Source: JACCZX01 sp038216465 (GTDB taxonomy: Bacteria; Pseudomonadota; Gammaproteobacteria; Burkholderiales; Burkholderiaceae_F). From it: 64,000 nucleotides of DNA. Position numbers and translations under genes: made by a program. Location: positions 53,610 through 117,609 of the forward strand of contig JBBQQC010000008.1 in the NCBI GenBank assembly GCA_038216465.1, written 5' to 3'. Positions 25,750 through 35,300 of the stretch are shown here, in pieces; within the stretch, counting starts at the first letter, position 1, and each line of letters opens with the position of its first letter. The notes below the pieces were generated by a model, which worked only from the letters and a program-made list of their open reading frames with translations, did no database searches and had not been told where the DNA came from.

Positions 25750-26670
25750 CTAAACGCGCGAGGCACTCGCCTTTTCGAAGATCGCCACCCATTCTCGGAA
25801 GCGCCCGGCGATGCGTGACGCGGCGTCTTGCCGCGTCGCTTTCCCGCCCACATAGTCGGCCACCGCGTCCCAGAAGGTCGTGCGCCCGATTGCGAAGCCG
25901 ATGAAACCCGGCACGGCAGCGGCGATTTCAAGCCAGTGCACCACTTTGTCCTGGTCCGCGCCACGCCCCAGCACGATGCAGGCAACGTCGCGCCGGCCAT
26001 CGCGCTGCGCAGCTTCGACGATGCGTTCGCATTCATCGCTGCGAGCGAGCCCTTCGATCTTCCACACGTCGGGTTCGACCCCCGCGTCCTGCAAAGCGCG
26101 AATACTCTGCAGCATCAACCCGGGACGAAGCCGGATATCGTATTGCTGCTTGTCCGATTGCACGGCCGCTGTTTGCGTCGTCGTTGCCGGCACCAGCAAC
26201 TCGAACATGAAGCGCCGATTTGCGCTGCGGCAGTACTCCGAGAGCTGCTTTAACCGCGCCGTCTGGCGGCGATTGAGCGCCGCGTCGCCCTCTGGGTTGT
26301 AACGCACCAGGACCTTGGCGAAGGTCGGGTCGAACGCTTCGATGTGCTCCGCAAACGCTGGGCCGTATTCGAATTCAAACTCCTCTGATCCGCTCTTCTC
26401 GGTTGATAGCGCAGTCACGTAGCCGCTCGCATTCGCGTCGCGCAGAATGTCGGCACCGAACTGCTCGTCGACCAAAATGCCGGCGCTTTGCTTCGGCGCA
26501 TCGGCGCCGATCGATTGGCTGAACCCTTCGTAGATCACACGCTTGCTGTCGGCGACATTGCGATGCTGTTCCGGAGTGAGCGGCGGCTCATAGTGAAACA
26601 TGCCGCTTACATACGAGTGGCGATGATCGAACGGCAGCAGGTACAGCGGTTGTGTGTAGCCGAGGCTCAC
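25750..26670 (-). CDS. Stand-alone DUF2090 (IolC C-terminal type) aldolase-like protein
   Basis: A 306-aa protein. The opening SLGYTQPLYLLPFDHRHSY and the regions SAGILVDEQFGADILRDA, KVLVRYNPEGDAALN and VWKIEGLARSDECERIVEAA match the DUF2090 domain. That domain is found at the C-terminus of some 5-dehydro-2-deoxygluconokinases (IolC) and is related to 2-deoxy-5-keto-gluconate-6-phosphate aldolases. Here there is no kinase domain and no inositol pathway in view. GTG 26670 is chosen because it lies nine bases after the transaldolase stop and gives the family N-terminus. Its place between tal and pgm suggests a sugar-phosphate aldolase or epimerase-like role, which is inference. Confidence 0.8.
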   Translation of the reverse strand: MSLGYTQPLYLLPFDHRHSYVSGMFHYEPPLTPEQHRNVADSKRVIYEGFSQSIGADAPKQSAGILVDEQFGADILRDANASGYVTALSTEKSGSEEFEFEYGPAFAEHIEAFDPTFAKVLVRYNPEGDAALNRRQTARLKQLSEYCRSANRRFMFELLVPATTTQTAAVQSDKQQYDIRLRPGLMLQSIRALQDAGVEPDVWKIEGLARSDECERIVEAAQRDGRRDVACIVLGRGADQDKVVHWLEIAAAVPGFIGFAIGRTTFWDAVADYVGGKATRQDAASRIAGRFREWVAIFEKASASRV

Positions 26671-26678
26671 GTCAACAT

Positions 26679-27776
26679 CTACCCGTTGCGCGCGCCGGCA
26701 TCGGCGAGCGCCTCGCTCTTGTCGGCAATACGCTGCAGCAGCGCCTGCCACGACTTCACGAACGCCCGCGCGCCCTCTTTCTGCAATTGCGTGGCGAGCG
26801 CGTCGATGTCGATACCCGCCTGCGCGAAATTCTTCAGCACTGCTTCGGCGTCGCCGCCGTCCTCGGCCATCACCCCCTTTAACTCGCCGTGTTCGGCAAA
26901 CGCGCGCAGGGTTTTCTCTGGGATGGTGTTGATCGTGTCGGGCGCTGCCAATGCTTCGACATACAGCGTGTCCGACGCGTTCGGATCCTTGGTGCCGGTG
27001 CTGCCCCACAACAGCCGCTGCGGACTAGCACCGGCTGCTGCAAGTGCGCGCCAGCGCGGCGACGCAAGCAGCTCGCGATACGCGCGATAAGTGCGCGCGG
27101 CGATCGCGATGCCGAGCCGATTGCGCAATGGCGCCGGCACCTTGTCGCTCACCGACTTGTCCCAGCGGCTGACGAACACCGATGCGACCGAGCCGACTCT
27201 CGGATCGAGCCCGGCGGCGATGCGCCGCTCGATCCCGCGCAGGTATGCCTCGGCCGAAGCGAGATACTGCTCGCGCGAAAACAGCAACGTGACGTTGATC
27301 GGCACACCGGCGAAGATCGATTCCTCGATCGCCGGAACGCCTTCGGGTGTGCCGGGAATCTTGACGAACAAATTCGGCCTCTCGGCCTGCCGATAAATCC
27401 GCGCCGCCGCATCGATGCTGCTGGCGGTGTTGTCGGCCAGCAGCGGCGACAGCTCCATCGACACCCAGCCATCGACCTGATCGGTGGCATCGAAGATCGG
27501 GCGAAACAGCTCCGCGGCCCGGCGCAGATCTTCGAGTGCCAATTCGACGAATAGCGCCTCGCCGGATTTACCCGCCGCGGCCTTGGTGCGAATGCCCTCG
27601 TCGTAGGCGTCGCCCGCGCCGATCGCTTCATCGAAGATGGTGGGATTGGATGTCAGCCCCGTGACTGAAAAATGGTCGATGTAGCGGCGCAGCGTGCCAT
27701 CGCTCAACAGTCGGCGCGATATGTTGTCGAGCCACAGACTCTGGCCTAGCTCGTGCAGGCGTTGCGTGTTGTTCAT
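26679..27776 (-). CDS. tal: Transaldolase
   Basis: A 365-aa transaldolase of the longer, actinobacterial/cyanobacterial-type class. It exchanges dihydroxyacetone units between fructose 6-phosphate/erythrose 4-phosphate and sedoheptulose 7-phosphate/glyceraldehyde 3-phosphate. Seen are VTGLTSNPTIFDEAIGAGD, WVSMELSPLLADNT, the Schiff-base lysine in NLFVKIPGTPEGVPAIEE and GIPINVT-like GVPINVTLLFSREQYL. The start ATG 27776 overlaps the zwf stop (ATGA), so translation is coupled. Later genes in the operon are DUF2090 and pgm. Confidence 0.95.
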   Translation of the reverse strand: MNNTQRLHELGQSLWLDNISRRLLSDGTLRRYIDHFSVTGLTSNPTIFDEAIGAGDAYDEGIRTKAAAGKSGEALFVELALEDLRRAAELFRPIFDATDQVDGWVSMELSPLLADNTASSIDAAARIYRQAERPNLFVKIPGTPEGVPAIEESIFAGVPINVTLLFSREQYLASAEAYLRGIERRIAAGLDPRVGSVASVFVSRWDKSVSDKVPAPLRNRLGIAIAARTYRAYRELLASPRWRALAAAGASPQRLLWGSTGTKDPNASDTLYVEALAAPDTINTIPEKTLRAFAEHGELKGVMAEDGGDAEAVLKNFAQAGIDIDALATQLQKEGARAFVKSWQALLQRIADKSEALADAGARNG

Positions 27777-29179
27777 GCAGCCTCCGTTTCTAACGCAAGT
27801 GTGGTCTCGGGCTTCGGATCGTGCCAGCCTTCGTGACCGGTGATGACGTTGGATGCCGAGGGAGGGCCCCACGTTCCGGGCTCGTATTCGACGACCGGCG
27901 CCGGATGGCGCAGAACTGGATCGACCACGTGCCACGCCGCCTCGACGCTGTCGTCGCGCGTGAAAAGCGATGTATCGCCGCGCAGCGCGTCGCCCAGCAA
28001 CCGCTCGTACGGTAAGTCTTCGCTGGCAAGCGAGCGGCGCGCGACCAGCTCGACCGGCTCGCCGAGCATTTCATCGCCAAGCCGCTTGACCCGGGCGCCG
28101 GCGGAGATCACGACTTCCGGGCCGAGGCGGAATCGAAAGTAGTTCGATTGCGCCGGATCGGTCCGGTCGAAGATCGCGAGCGGCGGAATTTTCAGGTCGA
28201 CCTTGACTTCGGTCGCCGTAATCGGTAGCCGCTTGCCGGCGCGAATGTAGAACGGCACGCCGGCCCAGCGCCATGTCTCGATCCGCAGCCTTAGGGCCGC
28301 AAACGTCTCGACCTGCGAATCGGGCGCCACGCCAGCTTCATCGCGGTAGCCGCGAAACTGTCCGCGCACGACTTGGCGCGGATCGAGCGGCCGCATCGCG
28401 CGGAACAACCGCAGCTTTTCGGCGCGCATCGATTCGGGGTCTCGCCCAACTGGCGAATCCATCGCGAGCAGTGCGATCACCTGCAGCAGATGGTTTTGCA
28501 CCACGTCGCGGATCGCGCCGACTTCTTCGTAGAAGCTGCCGCGGCCCTGCACGCCGAAGCTCTCGGCCATCGTGATCTGCACGCTGTCGATGTAGTTGCG
28601 ATTCCAGATCGGTTCCAGGAATGCATTGGCGAATCGAAAATAGAGCAGGTTCTGCACCGCCTCCTTGCCGAGGTAGTGGTCGATCCGAAACACCGACGCT
28701 TCGGGGAATACCTGGTGCAGCGTGCGGTTCAGCGCCTGCGCCGATTCGAGGTCGCGCCCAAAGGGCTTTTCGACGATCACGCGCGCGTGGTGGGCGCAGC
28801 CGGCGTTCGCGAGCCCCTGCACGACGGTGCCGAACATGCTGGGAGGGATCGCCAGATAGTGCAGCGGCCGCTGCGCGCCGTCGAGCGCCTGCTTCAAACG
28901 ATCGTAAGTGGCTGGGTCCTCGTAGTTGCCTTCTACAAAGCGCAGCTGCGCGACGAGTTTCGCATACGCAGCCGCGTCGACCCCTCCATATTCCTGAAGC
29001 GATTCGCGCGCCCGCAGGCGCAGCTTATCGAGCGACCATCCTGCACGTGCAATGCCGATGATCGGGATATCGAGCTCACCGTGACGGATCATTGCCTGCA
29101 GCGCCGGAAATATCTTCTTGTAGGCCAGATCGCCGGTGGCGCCGAAGAAAACAAAAGCATCAGAATGGGGCGGTGGCAT
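27773..29179 (-). CDS. zwf: Glucose-6-phosphate 1-dehydrogenase
   Basis: A 468-aa enzyme oxidising glucose 6-phosphate to 6-phosphogluconolactone and generating NADPH. It has the coenzyme motif FVFFGATGDLAYKKIFPAL at the N-terminus, the substrate/catalytic segment RIDHYLGKEAVQNLLYFRFA and the conserved NRNYIDSVQITMAESFGV. The ATG at 29179 gives MPPPHSDAFVFFG; longer in-frame extensions are not conserved. It is the promoter-proximal gene of zwf-tal-DUF2090-pgm and is divergent from the glucan synthase gene, with 125 bases between the starts. Confidence 0.96.
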   Translation of the reverse strand: MPPPHSDAFVFFGATGDLAYKKIFPALQAMIRHGELDIPIIGIARAGWSLDKLRLRARESLQEYGGVDAAAYAKLVAQLRFVEGNYEDPATYDRLKQALDGAQRPLHYLAIPPSMFGTVVQGLANAGCAHHARVIVEKPFGRDLESAQALNRTLHQVFPEASVFRIDHYLGKEAVQNLLYFRFANAFLEPIWNRNYIDSVQITMAESFGVQGRGSFYEEVGAIRDVVQNHLLQVIALLAMDSPVGRDPESMRAEKLRLFRAMRPLDPRQVVRGQFRGYRDEAGVAPDSQVETFAALRLRIETWRWAGVPFYIRAGKRLPITATEVKVDLKIPPLAIFDRTDPAQSNYFRFRLGPEVVISAGARVKRLGDEMLGEPVELVARRSLASEDLPYERLLGDALRGDTSLFTRDDSVEAAWHVVDPVLRHPAPVVEYEPGTWGPPSASNVITGHEGWHDPKPETTLALETEAA

Positions 29180-29304
29180 TTCAATCCGTGAGGTCTGTAC
29201 CGGCAGCAGGATAGTTGAACGCCGAGTGCTTCGCGGCGCATCTGCGCTCGCAGTAGCAACTTGGTATCCTGCCCAATGCCGCAACAACGCGTTGGACGTC
29301 GCAA
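29180..29304. promoter_or_regulatory. Divergent control region between zwf and the cyclic glucan synthase gene
   Basis: Only 125 bases separate the ATG of zwf from the TTG of the glucan synthase gene. Both promoters must lie here or inside the coding ends. A TATCCT resembling a -10 box occurs on the plus strand near 29266, but I could not pair it with a credible -35. No clear operator palindrome was found. Confidence 0.4.
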
Positions 29305-32300
29305 TTGAGGGCGAGCAGCAGTTCCATCCTCGGGCATCTGACCCAATTTAAGACGCGTTTTTCCACCGGCGCCCTGTCGCTTGCGTCATCGGTCGAGGAA
29401 GCGCCGCTGCGGTCGGAGCTATTCAGCGCCGACCAGATGGAGCAGTACGGCAAGACGCTGGCGGCCGCGCACAAGGTGACGTCGCGTCGGACGCGCGATC
29501 CGCTGCTCGCGCGCCTGGCTGACAACGAAGCCGCGCTGGTCGGAGTGTGCAACCTGTTGACGGCGTCATTGACTGCGCATCAGCGGATCACGCCGGCCGG
29601 CGAATGGCTGATCGATAACTTCCATCTGATCGAAGAGCAGATCGCAACTGCGAAGCGGCATCTGCCGCGCGGCTATAGCCGCGAGCTGCCGCGCCTGGCC
29701 GGCGGGCCGTCGGCCGGACTGCCGCGCGTGTACGACATCGCACTCGAAACGATCTCGCACGGTGACGGCCTGGTCGACGCGCACCGTTTGAGTCGATTCG
29801 TGGCTGCGTACCAGACAGTGACTGCGCTGAAGCTGGGCGAGCTGTGGGCGATTCCGATCATGTTGCGTCTGGCGCTGATCGAGAACCTGCGGCGCGTCGG
29901 CGTGCGAATGGCGGCCGGGCGTGCCGACCACGATTTAGCGACCGTCTGGGCCGACCAGATGATGGCCATCGCCGAGAGCGATCCGAAGAACCTGATCCTG
30001 GTGATCGCCGACATGGCGCGCTCGTCGCCGCCGCTCGGCAGCGCATTCGTCGCCGAGCTGACGCGCCGCTTGCAGGGACAGAGCCCTGCGCTGGCTCTGG
30101 CGCTGACCTGGATCGAGCAGCAGCTGGCGGAGTCCCATTTGACGATCGACCAGCTGGTGCAGCTGGAGGCGCAGCTGCAGGCGTCGCATCAGGTGTCGAT
30201 CAGCAACAGCATCGGCAGCCTGCGCTTACTGAGCGCGATCGACTGGCGCGAATTCGTCGAACAGATGAGCGTGGTCGAAAAAATTCTGCGCGAGGACCCG
30301 GCCGGCGTTCACGCGTCGATGGAGTTCGCGACGCGCGACAGCTACCGGCATGCGACCGAACAGATCGCCCGCCACAGCATATTGTCGGAATCGGAAGTCG
30401 CCGCGAGAGTGATCGAACTGGCGCGTGCCGGCGCTAATACAGGCGACCCAACGGCCGACCCTCGCACATCGCACGTCGGCTACTACCTGGTCGATCAGGG
30501 CGTAGCAGCGCTGGAAAGCGCTGTCGGCGTCAAGCGATCGGGGCTTGCATCGCTGCGTGCCTTCGGGCGTCGCCGCCCGCTACCGGTTTATCTGGGAACA
30601 ATTGCAGCGATCACGGGCGCGCTGACCGCCGTGTTGATCGCGCGCGCCTTTTCCGGGCTGGGCACGCCGAACAGCGATGGTTCGATTGTGCTGCTGGTGG
30701 TGGTCGTGGCGCTGACGCTGCTGGCCACCAGCCAGCTTGCGGTTGCAATCGTCAACTGGCTTGCGACGCTGCTGGTCACGCCGCATTCGCTGCCGAGAAT
30801 GGACTACAGCGAGGGGATCGTGCCCGATGCGCGCACGTTGGTCGTCGTTCCGACGCTGTTGACCGATCGCGAGGGTGTTGAAAATTTAGTCGAAGGGATC
30901 GAAGTCCGATTCCTCGCCAATCGCGACCCGAGCCTGCACTTTGCGCTGCTGACGGATTTCCCGGACGCCGCCGAAGAAACCCTACCGACCGATGCGCCGC
31001 TACTGCAGCTGGCGCGCGACGGGGTCAGCGCACTCAATCGCACGTATGGCGGCGATGAAGCCGACGACCGCTTTTACCTGCTGCATCGCCCGCGCCGCTT
31101 CAATCCGCAGCAGCGCGCCTGGATGGGCAAAGAGCGCAAGCGCGGCAAGCTGGAAGACTTGAATTCCCTGCTGCGTGGCAATCCTGGTGATGCGTTTTCA
31201 TCGATTGTCGGCAACATCGAGCCGTTGCGGCAGGTCAAGTACGTCATCACGCTCGATACCGATACGCAGCTGCCTCGCGACAGCGCGCGCCAGATGATCG
31301 GTGTGATGGCGCATCCGCTGAATCGCCCGCAATTCGACCGGCAGCAGCCCGATCGCCCGCAAGCCGTCCCGCAGCGCATCGTCACCACCGGCTACGGCAT
31401 CCTGCAGCCGCGCGTTGCGGTCAGTTTGCCTGGCACTCGCCGCTCGCCGTACGCACGGCTGTACAGCGGGGAGCCCGGCCTCGATCCGTATACACGCACG
31501 GTCTCCGATGTGTATCAGGACGTTGCCGGCGAAGGCTCTTTTATCGGCAAGGGTATTTACGACGTCGATGCGTTCGAAGCTGCGCTTGCTGCGCGCCTGC
31601 CTGACAACCGGATCCTGAGCCACGACCTGCTTGAAGGGTGCTATGCACGCTCGGGATTGCTGAGCGACGTCGAGCTCTACGAGCAGTTCCCGGTGCGCTA
31701 CAGCGCCGACGTCGCGCGCCGACATCGCTGGATTCGCGGCGACTGGCAGCTCGTTGGATGGCTGCGCGCCCGAGTGCCGACCGCCGACGGGCAGCGGGTG
31801 CGCAACCCGCTGTCGTGGCTATCGCATTGGAAGATCTTCGACAACCTGCGCCGCAGCTTGGTCCCCACCGCATTGTTGCTGCTGCTACTCGGTGGCTGGG
31901 CGCTGCGTGAGCCTCTGCTGTGGACCGCGTTGGTGATCGGTGTTCTATTGGTGCCCTCCCTTGCGACTGCGTTGACTGATCTGATTCGCAAGCCCACCCA
32001 CGCGCCGCTCGAGCAGCATGTCATCGCAGTCGCGCGCACCGCGCGCGTGCACTTCATGCAGGCATTGCTGGCGCTCGCATGGCTTCCGTACGAGGCGTTC
32101 TATTCGCTCGATGCAATCTTGCGGACGCTGTGGCGCGTTGCGATCTCTCATCGCAGGCTGCTCGATTGGAAGCCGTCAAACATCGTCGAACGGCAGCTCG
32201 AAGAGGGCGACGGCGCCAACCTCGATGTGGTGTACCGCACGATGTGGATTGCGCCCGCGATCGCAGTGCTGACGTGGACGGTAATGCCGGCGATGAACGT

Positions 32301-35300
32301 GTCGGCACTGCGGATTGCAGCACCCATCTTGTTGTTGTGGCTCGTTTCACCGGCGCTCGCGTGGTGGGTTAGCCGGCCGCTTGCGCCCCGCACCGAGGAG
32401 CTGGCGCTGGGGCAAATACAGTTTCTGCGGCGGCTGGCGCGCAGGACGTGGGGTTATTTCGAAACCTACGTCAACGCCGAAGAAAACTGGCTGCCGCCGG
32501 ACAACGTACAACAGAAGAACGGAATCGTCATCGCGCACCGCACGTCGCCGACCAATATGGGCCTCGCGCTGCTCGCCGATATGACCGCGCACGATTTCGG
32601 CTATCAATCGACGGGGCAACTGGTGACGCGCGCGACCAACGCTTTGCGGACCATGCAATCGCTGGACCGGTACCGCGGCCACTTTTTCAACTGGTACGAC
32701 ACCCACACGCTCGCGCCGCTGACGCCGCGCTACATTTCGACGGTCGACAGCGGCAATCTCGCGGGCCATTTGCTGACGCTTCGCGTCGGATTGGCGGCAC
32801 TTGCCGACGCGCCGATCGTTCATCCGGGCTGGCTGCGCGGTGTCGACGACACCCTGCAAGTGCTGCGCGAAACGATCGAAACGCCGGCACCGCGCGTGAT
32901 CGTCCGCTTCATGGCGGCGCTCGACGGCGCTGCCGCCGAGCGTGAAGTCTCGCTCGATTCGGTGTGGCGCCACGTCGACGCCCTGGCCGCGCGCGCGGTC
33001 GACGTTGCCGCGCACTACGCAGCGTTGCCGGCGGTAGCGCCCGCACCGCCGGTGTTTGCCGGGCCCGAAGTCAGCGATGGCGCTGACCAGCGCCTGATTG
33101 AAGGCCAGGGGTGGGCGCAGGCGCTGGCTCGCCAGTGCGTGGGCCTACGCGAAGAGTTGCTGCTGCTTGCTCCGTGGCTGCCGGTACCGAAGCCCGCCGG
33201 CAACACGGCTGCCAGCGCGGGGGGCGATGCAACGGTTCCGACGCTGCGCGCGCTAGCCACTGCCGGCACGCCGGTCGACGCGGCGCGGCCCGAATGCGCG
33301 GCGCTGTACGCGCAGGGTGCGGCGAGAGCGCGCGAGCGCATCGAGGCGATCGATCAACTCGCTCATCTGGCCAGTGAGTTTGCGCGGATGGATTACAGCT
33401 TCTTGTTCGACAAGGTGCGCCGGCAGTTCGTCATCGGCTACAACGTCAGCGACATGCGCACCGATGCTAGCTACTACGATCTGCTGGCATCGGAAGCGCG
33501 TCTCGCAAATTTCGTCGCCATCGCGCAAGGCCGACTGCCGCAGGAAAGCTGGTTCGCGCTCGGCCGCCTGCTGACCGCCGCAGGCGGTGAGCCGCTGCTG
33601 CTGTCGTGGAGCGGCTCGATGTTCGAGTACCTGATGCCGGTGCTGATCATGCCGACGTACGAGAACACGCTGCTCGATCAGACCTACAGCGCAGCGGTGC
33701 AAAGGCAGATCGAATATGGCCGCCAACGCGGCGTTGCCTGGGGCGTTTCGGAGTGCGGCTACAACGCCGTCGATGCGCTCGACAATTACCAGTACCGTGC
33801 GTTCGGCGTGCCCGGACTGGGACTGAAGCGCGGTCTGGCCGACGATCTCGTGATCGCCCCTTACGCCTCCGCGCTGGCGCTGATGGTCACGCCCGAAGCG
33901 GCGTGCGCGAATCTGCAGCGGCTCGCCGGCGACGGGTTGTACGCGCGCTTCGGCCTGTTCGAAGCAGTCGATTACACGCCGTCGCGTCAGCGGCGCGGTG
34001 AATCGCGCAGCATCGTGCAATCGTTCATGGCACATCACCACGGAATGAGCCTGCTTGCCTTTTCGCACGCGCTGCTGCACAGGCCGATGCAGAAACGCTT
34101 CGAGTCCGACCCGCAGTTCAAGGCCACGTTGCTTCTGCTGCAGGAACGCATACCGCGCGCGACGCCTTTCTACGCAACTGCCACGATTGCGCCGGAGTTA
34201 CGCGTCGGCAGCGCCAGCGCCGAGCCGCCGGTGCGCGTGCTGACGACACCGCATACGCCGGTCCCGGAAGTGCATCTGCTGTCGAACGGTCGCTATCACG
34301 TGATGGTAACGAACTCGGGTGGCGGCAGCAGCCGCTGGAAGGATTTCGCGATCACCCGCTGGCGCGAGGACGCGACGTGCGACAACTGGGGCATGTTCTG
34401 CTACCTGCGCGACGTCGCCAGCGGTGAGTTTTGGTCATTGGCATACCAGCCGACGCAGCGCGTGGCCGAGCGTTATGAAGCCATCTTCACTGAGGGCCGC
34501 GCAGAATTTCGACGGCGCGATCTCGATATCGAGACCCACACCGAGATCGTCGTGTCGCCCGAGGACGATATCGAGTTGCGGCGCGTGCGCATCACCAACC
34601 GTGGGCGGACGCGTCGCACGATCGAAATCACCAGCTACGCCGAAATGGTGCTCGCGCCGCCGGCGGCCGACGCGCTGCACGCCGCGTTCAGCAACCTGTT
34701 CGTGCAGACGGAGGTCATTGCGCGACGCGCCGCGATCCTGTGCACGCGGCGGCCGCGCTCGCGCGACGAGCACACGCCGATCTCGTTTCAGCTGATGACC
34801 GCGCACGGAAACACCGGCGTTCCTTCGTTCGAGACCGATCGTGTGCGCTTCGTCGGTCGCGGCGGGACAGTGGCTGCGCCGCACGCGCTGACGCGCCGAG
34901 GTGGGCTGTCAGGTTCGGCCGGCTCCGTACTCGATCCAATCGCCGCGATTCGTCAGCAGTTGACGATTGACGGCGGCGAGTCGGCCACCGTCGATATCGT
35001 TTGCGGTGTGGCCGACACGCGCGACGCCGTACTTGGACTGATAGAAAAGTATCAGGACCGCCGGCTGGCCGATCGCGTCTTCGACCTTACATGGACTCAT
35101 AGCCAGGTCGTGCTGCGGCAGCTGAACGCCACCGAAGCGGACGCCCAGTTGTATGGCCGGTTGGCGAGCTCGGTGCTGTACGCCAATGCTGCGCTACGCG
35201 GCGCACCGGGGGTATTGATGCGCAACCGGCGCGGTCAATCGGGACTGTGGGGTTACGCGATCTCGGGCGACCTGCCGATCGTGCTGCTGCAGATTGCGAA

